Positions 34,641 to 43,371 of a stretch of 64,000 nt of DNA are shown piece by piece. The stretch is from Saccharofermentans sp. (GTDB lineage: Bacteria; Bacillota; Clostridia; Saccharofermentanales; Saccharofermentanaceae), in contig JAILMW010000025.1 of NCBI GenBank assembly GCA_024692235.1, positions 1 to 64,000 of the forward strand, in the 5' to 3' direction. Both the position numbers and the translations under genes were made by a program. Each line of letters opens with the position of its first letter. Position 1 is the first letter of the stretch. Under the pieces are notes generated by a model. It saw only the letters and a list, made by a program, of their open reading frames with translations. It did no database searches and was not told the origin of the DNA.

Positions 34641-35816
34641 ATGGAGAATTTTACTTTTTACTCACCTACTAAGTTCGTATTCGGTAAGGGCATGGAGAGC
34701 GAAGCAGGAAAGCTCGTTAAGGAGTTCGGCGGCTCTAAGGTGCTCATTCACTACGGCGGAGGAAGCGTTGTAAGATCGGGCCTTCTTGACCGTGTTAAGG
34801 CTTCTCTTGATAATGCCGGTATCCCTTATATCGAGCTTGGCGGAGTTAAGCCCAATCCCAGGAGCGGACTTGTATACGAAGGTATCGATCTTTGTAAGAA
34901 GGAAGGAGTGGACTTCGTTCTTGCAGTAGGCGGCGGATCTTCCATCGATTCTGCAAAGGCTATTGCCGCAGGTGTTGTATATGACGGAGATTTCTGGGAC
35001 TTTTATCAGGGTAAGCCCGTCTTGAAGGCTCTTCCCGTAGGAACAGTCCTTACTATCGCTGCAGCAGGTTCCGAAGGATCCGGTGACTCTGTTATCACTA
35101 AGGAAGAAGGAATGTTTAAAAGAGGTGCTTCAGGTGAAGGAATAAGACCTAAGTTCAGCATCCTTAATCCTGAGCTTACTACTACTCTTCCTCCTTACCA
35201 GACCGCATGCGGTATCACGGATATCATGGCTCATCTTTATGAGAGATATCTTACTAATTCGAAGGATGTCGAAGTAACTGACAGACTTATCGAAGCTCTT
35301 CTTCTTACAATGAAGAAGGAAGGCTTAAGAGCTATCAAGGATCCTTCCGATTACGAAGCAAGAGCCAACATTATGTGGGCAGGTACTATGGCGCATACCA
35401 ACTCCTGCGGTGTCGGAAGATCTCAGGACTGGAACAGCCATGTTATAGAGCATGAGTTATCAGCTCTTTATGACTGCGCTCACGGAGCAGGTCTTGCAGT
35501 TACAATGCCTGTTGTATTTAAGTATGTGATGAAGCACAACGTTATGAGATTTGCTCAGGCGGCCGTAAGAGTATGGGGATGTGAGATGAACTTTGAAGAT
35601 CCCGAGAAGACTGCTCTTGAAGGTATCGAAGCTTTCAGAAACTTCCTTACTCAGATCGGTATGCCGAAGACTATCACGGAATTCGGCGGCAAGGAGGAGG
35701 ATATCCCCGAGCTTGTGAAGAATCTCTGCTACGGTGACGGAAGAGACGGATCTATCTCCGGCTTTGTGACATTAAGCGAAGAGGATTGTGCGAACATCTA
35801 TAAGAATATGCTTTGA
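34641..35816 (+). CDS. Iron-containing alcohol dehydrogenase (BDH/YqhD type)
   Basis: 391 residues. The NAD(P) loop GGGSSIDSAKAIAAG and the metal site (DIMAHLYERYL; HVIEHELSALYDCAHGAGLA) identify the group III iron alcohol dehydrogenases of the butanol dehydrogenase/YqhD branch, which are usually NADPH-dependent reducers of aldehydes. AGAGGAGATAAT precedes the ATG. It shares an operon with the epimerase and ends at a good terminator. Confidence 0.93.
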   Translation: MENFTFYSPTKFVFGKGMESEAGKLVKEFGGSKVLIHYGGGSVVRSGLLDRVKASLDNAGIPYIELGGVKPNPRSGLVYEGIDLCKKEGVDFVLAVGGGSSIDSAKAIAAGVVYDGDFWDFYQGKPVLKALPVGTVLTIAAAGSEGSGDSVITKEEGMFKRGASGEGIRPKFSILNPELTTTLPPYQTACGITDIMAHLYERYLTNSKDVEVTDRLIEALLLTMKKEGLRAIKDPSDYEARANIMWAGTMAHTNSCGVGRSQDWNSHVIEHELSALYDCAHGAGLAVTMPVVFKYVMKHNVMRFAQAAVRVWGCEMNFEDPEKTALEGIEAFRNFLTQIGMPKTITEFGGKEEDIPELVKNLCYGDGRDGSISGFVTLSEEDCANIYKNML

Positions 35817-35847
35817 TCGCACGTATTTAATATTTCCTTTGAGGAAG

Positions 35848-35880
35848 TGCGGCGCACCATCGGACGCCGCATTTTCTTTG
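35848..35880 (+). terminator. Rho-independent terminator
   Basis: TGCGGCG (35848-35854) pairs with CGCCGCA (35865-35871), followed by TTTTCTTTG. It ends the epimerase/alcohol dehydrogenase operon. Confidence 0.8.
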
Positions 35881-35894
35881 CCTGCATTTTGCTA

Positions 35895-35942
35895 TTGACG
35901 GCTAATTTGAATTAGCTTATAATTTGGCTAATTTGAATTAGC
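35895..35942 (+). promoter_or_regulatory. Consensus promoter with two identical TetR-type operators
   Basis: TTGACG (35895-35900), a 17-bp spacer and TATAAT (35918-35923) form a near-consensus promoter. The spacer is filled by GCTAATTTGAATTAGC (35901-35916), and an identical copy lies at 35927-35942 over the start of transcription. Both are palindromes with 7-bp arms, 26 bp centre to centre. The TetR-family gene starts 20 bases later, so tight autorepression is expected. Confidence 0.8.
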
Positions 35943-35962
35943 CTATAGAGGCGGAGGATAAG

Positions 35963-36580
35963 ATGAATACCAAGGAGAGGATATTAGACGAAGCATTGAC
36001 GCTCTTCTCTGAGAAGGGATATGCCAATGTATATGTTAATGACATTGCGGAGAGGGTCGGGATCAAGGCTCCGTCTTTATATAAGCATTATAAGAGCAAA
36101 CAGGCCATTTTCGATGCGATCTTGGAAGTGATGCGTTCAAGGTTCAAGGAGACTGCCGGGAGCCTTAATATAGCAGGTGACGATGCTGATACGGATGCCG
36201 ATATCTATAAGACAATGAAGGAAACTGATCTTGTAGCACTCGGTAAAAATCTGTTCTTATACTATCTTCACGATGACTATACGAAGAGATTCCGTAAGAT
36301 GCTGACTATCGAACAGTTTCATGATGAATCATTGAGTAAGGTCTATATGAAGCAATATTTCGATGATCCTCTATCTTATCAGGGGATGCTGTTCGGACTT
36401 CTTGTGCAGCAGGGTGTCTTAAAGACCGATAATATCCCGATAATGACACTTCATTTCTATGCGCCGATATATACGCTCCTTACGGTTTGCGACAGGGATC
36501 CTTCAAGAGAAGAAGAGTGCCTTAAGTTATTGGAAGAACACATAAAGAAATTCGATGAATTATACGGGAGAGACATATGA
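35963..36580 (+). CDS. TetR/AcrR-family repressor
   Basis: 205 residues. The N-terminal helix-turn-helix is canonical: ERILDEALTLFSEKGYANVYVNDIAERVGIKAPSLYKHYKSKQAIFDAI. The ligand-binding part (60-205) is variable and unassigned. It overlaps the flavoprotein gene by 4 bases (ATGA) and lies right behind two copies of a palindrome at 35901 and 35927, so it very likely represses its own operon and is released by a substrate or product of the flavoprotein. Confidence 0.93.
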   Translation: MNTKERILDEALTLFSEKGYANVYVNDIAERVGIKAPSLYKHYKSKQAIFDAILEVMRSRFKETAGSLNIAGDDADTDADIYKTMKETDLVALGKNLFLYYLHDDYTKRFRKMLTIEQFHDESLSKVYMKQYFDDPLSYQGMLFGLLVQQGVLKTDNIPIMTLHFYAPIYTLLTVCDRDPSREEECLKLLEEHIKKFDELYGRDI

Positions 36581-37293
36581 AGATAACGGTAATAAACGGC
36601 TCTGAGAAAAAGGGAGTTACATATAAACTTAAGGAAGCATTCCTTGAAGGATTCAAAGATAAGGCGGAGATAACGGAATTCTATCTTCCCAAGGATTGTC
36701 CCAACTTCTGTATGGGATGTATAAGATGCTTTGGAGACGGTGAAGATAAGTGTAAGGACAGAGAGTACATAGCTCCTATAGAGAAGGCTCTTCTGGAAGC
36801 GGATCTTCTCGTGTTCACATCCCCCGTATACGTATATCACGTAACTGGAGCAATGAAGAATCTGCTCGATCACTTCGGCTACAGATGGATGCCTCACAGG
36901 CCTGCAAAGGAGATGTTCGGTAAGCGTGCAGTTATAATCACGCAGTGCTTAGGCGGAGGAGAATCTTCTACCGCAAAGGATATAAAGGACAGCCTCTCAT
37001 GGTGGGGAGTTACATGGATAAAGACAGTTAAGTTCAAGCTTATGAGTGAGATACGTTGGGATAAGATCCCGGATAAGAAAAAGGATGCAATGGTATCGTC
37101 GGTAAAGAAACTTGCCGCTAAGTGTGCAGCTATCGATTACAGTAAGCCCGCAAGATCAGGACTGCTTGCAAAGGGAAAGTTCATGGCGGTCCGCATGATG
37201 CAGACAGGTCTTGGCAAAGAGAACCCGGAGTACAGGGACTTTAATTATTGGAAAGATAACGGTTGGCTTGGCAGCGCAAGACCTTGGAAGTGA
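36577..37293 (+). CDS. Flavodoxin-fold NAD(P)H-dependent FMN reductase family protein
   Basis: 238 residues. The flavodoxin-like fold starts INGSEKKGVTYKL (phosphate-binding loop for FMN), has a cysteine-rich segment CPNFCMGCIRCFGDGEDKC typical of iron-sulfur flavoprotein-like reductases of anaerobes, and SPVYVYHVTGAMKNLLDHF for the flavin ring. It probably reduces quinones, nitro- or other electrophiles. Co-transcription with the TetR repressor suggests an inducible detoxifying enzyme. Confidence 0.88.
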   Translation: MKITVINGSEKKGVTYKLKEAFLEGFKDKAEITEFYLPKDCPNFCMGCIRCFGDGEDKCKDREYIAPIEKALLEADLLVFTSPVYVYHVTGAMKNLLDHFGYRWMPHRPAKEMFGKRAVIITQCLGGGESSTAKDIKDSLSWWGVTWIKTVKFKLMSEIRWDKIPDKKKDAMVSSVKKLAAKCAAIDYSKPARSGLLAKGKFMAVRMMQTGLGKENPEYRDFNYWKDNGWLGSARPWK

Positions 37294-37335
37294 CACAGTT
37301 TAAGATAAGTTAAAGATTGCCTAATATGGAAACCG

Positions 37336-37403
37336 ACACCTCGATATTGTGGTAGTATGAACGTGGTTACGTTCGGAAAACCCATAATTATCTATCGAGG
37401 TGT
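37336..37403 (+). promoter_or_regulatory. Inverted repeat reaching the Shine-Dalgarno of the CPBP gene
   Basis: ACACCTCGATA (37336-37346) is perfectly complementary to TATCGAGGTGT (37393-37403), which contains the GAGGTG ribosome site of the gene at 37412. Between them lies a second hairpin GAACGT-GGTT-ACGTTC (37359-37374). If transcription starts before 37336 the ribosome site would be hidden in the RNA; if it starts later the repeat could be a protein site on DNA. Confidence 0.4.
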
Positions 37404-37411
37404 TATCAGTT

Positions 37412-38464
37412 ATGGAAAGTGAATCCAAGAAAAAGCTTTGGATATTCATCGCGATCGCGTACGGATTAGTCATCGTGATGAGTATCTTCATGTTCATCGG
37501 ACTCAGGCATGATTATGATCTGTCTTCTTTCGTCAATACGCAGATGATGTATCCCGCGTGCGGCGTTATCTTAGGCAAGATCTTAACGCGCAAGAAGGAT
37601 GAGAAGCTTCCTATGGGTGCCTATATCACCATGCTCATCACAACGGCTGCTATGATGGTGATAAGTATTCTCTCAGTTTTCATTCCTTTGGATGATATGA
37701 ATGTATCAGGCACGACAATGAGTGCCTGGAACATGATCATATCCATCCCCGTAATGATCGGAAGTATAGCCGCTTATATCCTCTTCTGGACATGCGGCAA
37801 GGAAGTTCGTAAGAAGCATGGTCTTGCTCATAACAACATGAAGATGAGCATAATCCTGGTAGTAGTATTCTGTATCCTCTATCTGGGAAGACGTTTTATC
37901 GATATCGTGCTCGCAGCTCCTGACGCAGGCGCTAATGCCTGGGTCAAGGATCTTCTCGGAAATCTTGCCACCTTTAACGGTATCTTGACGCTCTTTGCTC
38001 TTCCCATCAATTACTTCATGACATTCCTTCCTTTCTGGGGTGAGGAATACGGATGGAGATATTACCTTCAGCCCGTTATGCAGAAGAAGTTCGGTCTTAG
38101 AGGCGGTATCGTACTTCTCGGTATCGTATGGGGTCTTTGGCACTGGGATGCCGACTTCATGTTCTACACGAAGGATTCCGGCTTAGTAATGCTCACATCC
38201 CAGATAATCACATGTATCGTCATCGCCATCTTCTTCGGCTATACCATGATGAAGACAAATAATATCTGGGCGGTAGTCGTAATGCACTTCATAAACAACA
38301 ATATGGCTGCAGTATTCGAAGGCGCTGATAGCCTTTCGAACCAGTCTGCGAGGTGGAGCGATATCCCTCCGTTCTTCGTAGCAAGCCTCTTGTTCGCGCT
38401 CTTCATCCTCATGCCTCTGTTTAACAAGAAGAAGGAAGAGATCCCTCTTATCGCAGAGTCCTGA
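37412..38464 (+). CDS. CPBP-family intramembrane metalloprotease
   Basis: 350 residues with eight or so membrane helices. The Abi/CPBP motifs are intact: GEEYGWRYYL (Glu-Glu and Arg), WGLWHWD (motif 2 His) and the C-terminal MHFINNN (motif 3 His). In bacteria these Rce1-like proteins are linked to bacteriocin immunity, maturation of small peptides or anti-sigma cleavage. GAGGTG at 37398 sets ATG 37412. It is a single-gene unit ended by a UUCG-type terminator. Confidence 0.9.
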   Translation: MESESKKKLWIFIAIAYGLVIVMSIFMFIGLRHDYDLSSFVNTQMMYPACGVILGKILTRKKDEKLPMGAYITMLITTAAMMVISILSVFIPLDDMNVSGTTMSAWNMIISIPVMIGSIAAYILFWTCGKEVRKKHGLAHNNMKMSIILVVVFCILYLGRRFIDIVLAAPDAGANAWVKDLLGNLATFNGILTLFALPINYFMTFLPFWGEEYGWRYYLQPVMQKKFGLRGGIVLLGIVWGLWHWDADFMFYTKDSGLVMLTSQIITCIVIAIFFGYTMMKTNNIWAVVVMHFINNNMAAVFEGADSLSNQSARWSDIPPFFVASLLFALFILMPLFNKKKEEIPLIAES

Positions 38465-38486
38465 ACTTATAAATGATCTATACAGA

Positions 38487-38520
38487 AACGGGTATCCTTC
38501 GGGGTACCCGTTCTTTTATT
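38487..38520 (+). terminator. Rho-independent terminator with TTCG tetraloop
   Basis: AACGGGTATCC (38487-38497) pairs with GGGTACCCGTT (38502-38512, one G-T pair) around a TTCG loop, followed by CTTTTATTGTCTTTT. Confidence 0.85.
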
Positions 38521-38574
38521 GTCTTTTATGCTTAACAGTATAATGATATCCATTCTACCGATACCGATAGTGTG

Positions 38575-38603
38575 TTTACTTCTCCTGTTTCCTTTCTTAT
38601 AAT
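38575..38603 (+). promoter_or_regulatory. Promoter that fixes the start of the next gene
   Basis: TTTACT (38575-38580), 17 bases, TATAAT (38598-38603). Transcription would begin near 38610, so the upstream part of the open frame (from 38572) cannot be translated and the start must be ATG 38629 or 38635. Confidence 0.5.
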
Positions 38604-38634
38604 CAAGTCTACGTATACTGACGCCGGGATGGTT

Positions 38635-40200
38635 ATGAGGGATGTGAAGAAGTCTGTTTACATTGTACTTTCTGTTCTGCTTATCGTGTTGTCGAATCTT
38701 TACCCGATAGGCGATGCTATTAGAAATGAATACAAGAATTTGGATAACGGATATGTTGTCTCAGAATATCATCCGTCGGCCAATCTGTTAAGTCCGTATG
38801 GCGTTTTTAACTTAAATGCGCTTGTCTCTGACCATACTATAGAATCCGGCTCCGGTCGGATCATGGCTATGAAAATTGCTACGGAATCTTTATGTATCGC
38901 AGGTACAGACGAGATCGTAGAACAGTGGTATTACCTTGAAGTGACTTTGGACGATGATTGTTATTATGCTTATCGCGAGACAGAATTCGTCTTCACTGAA
39001 GGTGATAGCGAGGTGCTTATGGTAGGCGATGATATATCTTTTGATTATCATGTTGCAGACGATGGAAAGAGAATTCTTGATCAGGTTATTGATACACGTG
39101 ATCCCGGCATTGTCGTTAACAGAGAATTAGACCGTGAAGCTCAGTTAAAGGCTGATAAGGTTCATGCGGGAGTATCTGTTGTTCTTCGTGCGTTGCCGAT
39201 AATACTTATAGAGATCGGAATTCTCGCAGGCGTATATTGCCTGCATAAAAAGACTAAGTCGAACCCTGACAGGTCATGGAAGAAAGTGTATGCCGATTCT
39301 TCTTTTCTGATCTGTTTTGTATTGTGTTTCTTTATATGCATGACCTTTATTCAGCAAAATATATGCCGATCCGGGAGCAGCGTACTGTGTGCAATAATGG
39401 ATTCTATGTATCCGAGCATAGTTTATATTATATGGTTAGTTCCGATATTTGCAGTGATCGCGTTAGTAATATATTTGATCATTGCTTCGATGAAAAAAGA
39501 CGGAAAACTCGCCGCATTGATCATCCTTCTCATCTTACTCGCAGCTATCGGTATCTCGTTATATGTATACATAAGATCATATAATGACAGAGCGCGTAAT
39601 GCTGAAATATCTGTTGTACATGCTCACGCTCCGATCATCTATATTTATAACGAGGAAAACGAGGATGAGAATATCAATGTAAGCCTCGATCTTGATGGTG
39701 AACTCGATGTCACATATCCGCTCTATGATGAGTCCTGCGGATGGAATGTAACTGCAACTTCTGACGGAGTCTTGGAAGATGAGGACGGCAATACATATCC
39801 GTTCCTTTTCTGGGAAGCAACGCTCAACATGGATTACGACTTAAGCCGGGGATTCTGCGTTCGTGGGAGCGATACAGAGAGCTTCCTTAACGAAGCGTTG
39901 GCAGAGCTTGGTCTTAATGAGAAAGAAGCAGCTGACTTCATGTCATATTGGCTCCCGTTAATGGAAGGAAATGAGTATAACGTCATCACATTCCAAACAA
40001 CTGCTTACGAGGATGCATCGGGTCTCATCGTAACCCCGGAGCCTGATGTAACCGTCAGGATAAACATGCTGTGGTACGCATCATCAGAGTATGTAGAGAT
40101 CGAGCCTCAGGAATTGGAAGACATGAATCCTTCACTTGCAGATCGTTCCGGTCTCACCCTCGTTGAATGGGGTGGCGAAGTGATCGATGAGCCCGTGTAA
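38635..40200 (+). CDS. Membrane protein with a conserved C-terminal domain of unknown function
   Basis: About 521 residues. One N-terminal helix (about 6-25), an outer domain of about 150 residues, four closely spaced helices (about 185-330) and a C-terminal domain of about 180 residues. That last domain (YPLYDESCGWNV, FCVRGSDTESFLNEALAELG, FMSYWLPLMEGNEYNVITFQ, GLTLVEWGG) is a pattern I associate with a conserved uncharacterised domain in secreted Firmicutes proteins. No catalytic motif is seen. The start could also be ATG 38629. Confidence 0.7.
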   Translation: MRDVKKSVYIVLSVLLIVLSNLYPIGDAIRNEYKNLDNGYVVSEYHPSANLLSPYGVFNLNALVSDHTIESGSGRIMAMKIATESLCIAGTDEIVEQWYYLEVTLDDDCYYAYRETEFVFTEGDSEVLMVGDDISFDYHVADDGKRILDQVIDTRDPGIVVNRELDREAQLKADKVHAGVSVVLRALPIILIEIGILAGVYCLHKKTKSNPDRSWKKVYADSSFLICFVLCFFICMTFIQQNICRSGSSVLCAIMDSMYPSIVYIIWLVPIFAVIALVIYLIIASMKKDGKLAALIILLILLAAIGISLYVYIRSYNDRARNAEISVVHAHAPIIYIYNEENEDENINVSLDLDGELDVTYPLYDESCGWNVTATSDGVLEDEDGNTYPFLFWEATLNMDYDLSRGFCVRGSDTESFLNEALAELGLNEKEAADFMSYWLPLMEGNEYNVITFQTTAYEDASGLIVTPEPDVTVRINMLWYASSEYVEIEPQELEDMNPSLADRSGLTLVEWGGEVIDEPV

Positions 40201-40234
40201 GTAAAAGTGATATCGATCGGCATCCTGCACGCGG

Positions 40235-40279
40235 CACGAATAATGGCACACAAAACGACGAAATGTGTGCCGGTTCGTG
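40235..40279. other. Long interrupted hairpin before the response regulator gene
   Basis: CACGAA (40235-40240) pairs with TTCGTG (40274-40279) and GGCACACA (40245-40252) with TGTGTGCC (40264-40271), separated by a small internal loop. There is no T-run, so it is not a normal terminator; it could be a leader structure or an operator for the following two-component genes. Confidence 0.4.
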
Positions 40280-40362
40280 TGAATCGTTTATACTTTATCT
40301 TGAATGGATATACTATGGACACATCGGTTCGGTAGCATGGTGATAAAGGAGGAGTGTTACGG

Positions 40363-41034
40363 ATGGCAGATATCCTGATAGTTGAAGACTCTGAAGAATT
40401 ACTGACCCTTGTTGCCGATTTCTTCAGGAGTAAAGGATCGTTCGAAGTCGATACGGCGCCTGACGGCAACACGGCGCTCGATCTTATCGACAAGAATGAA
40501 TACGACATCGCTATACTTGATATCATGCTCCCGGGGGCCGACGGCTTTGAAGTCTGCAAGGCACTTCGAGCGAAGAGCAGCTGCCCAATAGTATTTCTTA
40601 CCGCACTCGGAAATGAGGATAATATCCTCAAGGGTTATGAGATAGGTGCGGATGAATATATGGTAAAGCCCTTTTCCCTTAAGGTGCTCTATGCCAAATG
40701 CTTAGCACTTTTAAGCAGGACTGAGGCCGATCTTAAAAGTGAGATCAGCATCAAGTGCGGCGAAATAGAGCTCTATCCGCTGAGAATGGATGTAATCGCA
40801 GGCGGACACGAGCTAACACTGGCTCCCAAAGAATATTTCCTTCTTAAGACACTAATTGAGAACAAAGGTCATGTCCTCGGAAGAGACAGGCTCCTGGATC
40901 TGGTGTGGGGTATAGGATTCGACGGTTCAGACAGAGTCGTCGATAACCACATCAAGAAATTAAGGAAGAGCCTGGGAAGTTCCGGAGATAAGATCAAGAC
41001 TGTTATCGGAGGCGGTTATAAGATCGTCGATTAA
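40363..41034 (+). CDS. OmpR-family response regulator
   Basis: 223 residues. Receiver domain: acidic pair VEDSEE (8-12), phospho-acceptor Asp53 in AILDIMLPG, Thr switch FLTALG and Lys in MVKPFS. The winged helix starts near 128 (LTLAPKEYFLLKTLIENKGHVLGRDRLLDLVWG). GATAAAGGAGGAG precedes ATG 40363. The kinase gene follows 9 bases after the stop. Targets are unknown; no repeat like that at 11401 is seen upstream. Confidence 0.94.
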   Translation: MADILIVEDSEELLTLVADFFRSKGSFEVDTAPDGNTALDLIDKNEYDIAILDIMLPGADGFEVCKALRAKSSCPIVFLTALGNEDNILKGYEIGADEYMVKPFSLKVLYAKCLALLSRTEADLKSEISIKCGEIELYPLRMDVIAGGHELTLAPKEYFLLKTLIENKGHVLGRDRLLDLVWGIGFDGSDRVVDNHIKKLRKSLGSSGDKIKTVIGGGYKIVD

Positions 41035-41043
41035 GGAGGAGAT

Positions 41044-42624
41044 ATGAGAAGGACTTCCATCGTTAAGCCCTCGTTCAAAAAGATATTTATGCTCAGGCTG
41101 ATCGTATGCCTGCTGCTCTTTGCGTTGCTCGCGACAGTACTTATAAAGAAGGTAGGAGATAATGTCATAGATAAGAGGTATAGTACCACTGCTGCTTATC
41201 ACGATAAGCTGGTTGAATATACAGTGAGGCTCAGTGAGACAGAACCCGGAAGCAGCGAATACGATATCGTTCTGAACCGGTTAAGGACTGCTCTGGCGAT
41301 CTATCAGACAGTCGACCGTAACTACGCCGAAGTCGTCGTGGGCGATATGACTCTGGCAACAGATAAGAACACTGCATTCTTTCAGATGCGTCAGGATGAA
41401 GACCATATCATGTATTTTATGCAGGATATATCCTATCTTGATCCGGTCAACAGCTATATGGACGGTAAGCTCTCATTGGAAGAGCAAAGGCGATGGGAGG
41501 ATCAACATGTCTTTGATCCGGTTGCGGAGATAATGTACGAGACTGACAGCTTGAGATACTATCAGCTCAATAGTGCTTACATCGACCGTGAGACCGATAC
41601 TTTTATTCCCGGTGTCATCAGTATCGACGACGGGGGCAAAGTTTACGAAGTGGACTGTACGCCTTCCGATACGAGCGGTTATGAATATGTCGAATTCGGA
41701 GAAGGCGGAGCAAGTCTGTTCTTCGTCTCCTACAGGAATGCTGCGGATCTGTCATCGGAAGACATAAGATTCTACGAGACCGCAGATGAGAACGGTGATC
41801 TTGTCATCCGTGAGGAAGGCGAGTTCAGCAAAGCGGATGCACCCTGGTATATAGGATTTGTCGAAGATAAACATGGAGGCGTATTTGAGTATGCATCCTA
41901 TACGTGTACTGTTATCATCATCCTCGGTGTTGCAAGCGCAGTCGTTGCCGCACTCATATTGTCGGTCGTGCGTTTCCAGAAGGATAAGACCATCTGGGAG
42001 ATCTTCGAATACAGAAGGAAGACGACGGAAGCCATGGCCCATGATCTCAAGACTCCTCTTGCTACCATCATGGCATGTGCCGAGAGCATGGAGACGGATC
42101 CTGATCCTTCCAAGTCTGAAGATCTTTCAAGGAAGATCTGCGAGAATGTCAACCTGATGGATCGTAAGATCGAAGATATCCTGATGCTGTCAAGAAGTGA
42201 ATCCGGAAACCTTTCCGTGAAGAAGGAAAGTGTTGTCATAAGATCCCTTATAGAAGAGAGACTTGCTTCGTTCCCTGACATGAAGGCAGAGATAAAGGGC
42301 GAGGAGGTAAGTAAGATAACTGACAGAAAGCTCTTCTCGCAGGCGCTGGATAATCTTCTTCTTAACTCATACAGATACAGGGAAGAAGGCAGTACTGTCC
42401 TTATCGAGAATACCGATGAAGCGCTTACCATAAGCAATAAGACTTCCATGGTCTATAAGGATGTCGATGCGCTGAAGAAGCCTTTCGTGAAGGGCGACAG
42501 TTCCAGGGGCAGCAAGGGCTCCGGTCTCGGCCTTGCCATAGCGGAGAACGATCTTGATATCCTGGGCTATAAGCTGAAGCTGTCTTGCGAAGACGGCATA
42601 TTCAAGGCGCAGATAAGATACTGA
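41044..42624 (+). CDS. Membrane sensor histidine kinase
   Basis: 526 residues: helix 1 (about 15-35), a large extracytoplasmic sensor of about 240 residues, helix 2 (about 281-306), then directly the kinase core with H-box EAMAHDLKTPLATIMA, N-box ALDNLLLNSYRYRE and G2 box GSKGSGLGLAIAEND. No HAMP domain is recognisable between helix 2 and the H-box (only about 25 residues), which is unusual for a kinase with such a large sensor. It pairs with the response regulator upstream. Confidence 0.92.
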   Translation: MRRTSIVKPSFKKIFMLRLIVCLLLFALLATVLIKKVGDNVIDKRYSTTAAYHDKLVEYTVRLSETEPGSSEYDIVLNRLRTALAIYQTVDRNYAEVVVGDMTLATDKNTAFFQMRQDEDHIMYFMQDISYLDPVNSYMDGKLSLEEQRRWEDQHVFDPVAEIMYETDSLRYYQLNSAYIDRETDTFIPGVISIDDGGKVYEVDCTPSDTSGYEYVEFGEGGASLFFVSYRNAADLSSEDIRFYETADENGDLVIREEGEFSKADAPWYIGFVEDKHGGVFEYASYTCTVIIILGVASAVVAALILSVVRFQKDKTIWEIFEYRRKTTEAMAHDLKTPLATIMACAESMETDPDPSKSEDLSRKICENVNLMDRKIEDILMLSRSESGNLSVKKESVVIRSLIEERLASFPDMKAEIKGEEVSKITDRKLFSQALDNLLLNSYRYREEGSTVLIENTDEALTISNKTSMVYKDVDALKKPFVKGDSSRGSKGSGLGLAIAENDLDILGYKLKLSCEDGIFKAQIRY

Positions 42625-42632
42625 CAGACAAC

Positions 42633-42750
42633 AAGTACACCCTGTTGTACATGATCCGAAGAGATTTATGTACATGAGGGTGTACTTTGCCGTGTTTCCC
42701 TATGTAGATGTACGTCCGGGGGCTTAAAAGACGTACATACAGGTGTACTT
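42633..42750. repeat. Compound palindromic element (GTAC-rich) between convergent genes
   Basis: The 118 bp consist of nested inverted repeats. GTACACCCTGTTGTACAT (42635-42652) pairs with 42668-42685 (16 of 18); ATGTACGTC (42708-42716) pairs perfectly with GACGTACAT (42730-42738); and the two ends (42633-42650 and 42733-42750) are themselves inverted repeats with about 15 of 18 matches. It touches the stop codon of the minus-strand gene. It looks like a small palindromic mobile element or a bidirectional terminator, but there is no T-run. Confidence 0.55.
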
Positions 42751-43216
42751 AGGCACGAATGATCTTAAGTGCAGAGTCCTTGCCGTTCAGTTCGATAATG
42801 TTCCCCGAAGTAACGTCTTCTCCTAAGGAGCTCTCGATCTTATTGTTCTTGCCCTTGACCGATGTAGTGAAGGTGTATTCCTCAGGGACGATAAGAGTAG
42901 CTTCGCCACCGATCATATTGATGTCGATCTTTCCTTTTGTATCGATGAGCCTTATGGTGACCTTCTCCTTGGCATCGATCTCAAGTGTCTCGAACTCTAA
43001 GCTCTCTATCGTGATGTCCGAAGCCTCGGCTGCGATCTCCACCTTCTCTGCGCAAGAAGGAAGACCTATCTTAACGTTCTTCGCGTCAGTCGTGATGTCG
43101 CCCTTATCCCTGGCTGTGTCGATCTTTGCATTAGAGGGGAGGATCATAGTCTCGTCGCCTGTTCCGAATATCCTTGCCTCGCAGCTGCCCTTGATCTTTA
43201 TATCAAAATCTTTCAT
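42749..43216 (-). CDS. DUF4097-like beta-strand repeat protein
   Basis: 155 residues of regular short beta-strands (CEARIFGTGDET, VEIAAEASDITIESLEFETL, EKVTIRLIDTKGKIDINMIGG), as in the DUF4097 putative adhesin / beta-helix group. It has no signal peptide or membrane helix, so a cytoplasmic location is likely despite the adhesin name. ATAAGGAGGATAAG precedes the ATG. It converges on the kinase gene across the palindromic element. Function unknown. Confidence 0.6.
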   Translation of the reverse strand: MKDFDIKIKGSCEARIFGTGDETMILPSNAKIDTARDKGDITTDAKNVKIGLPSCAEKVEIAAEASDITIESLEFETLEIDAKEKVTIRLIDTKGKIDINMIGGEATLIVPEEYTFTTSVKGKNNKIESSLGEDVTSGNIIELNGKDSALKIIRA

Positions 43217-43371
43217 TGTCTTATCCTCCTTATAGAAGTTTTTGCTTGTATGGCTTTAGTCTATCTTCTTTGGAAGCGGCAGTCTTTAAAGGCCTCTAAG
43301 ATAACTCTTAAATAGTTCTTAATTCATGGTAAGATTATCTGTAAGAATCTTAAGGAATAGAGGAATCGCTT

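Noticed and set aside
41898..42449. Serine-rich minus-strand frame inside the second kinase
   Set aside because: Low-complexity antisense frame over conserved kinase motifs; no start signal.
42633..42750. CRISPR-like repeat
   Set aside because: The repeats are inverted, unequal and without regular spacers; no cas gene is near.
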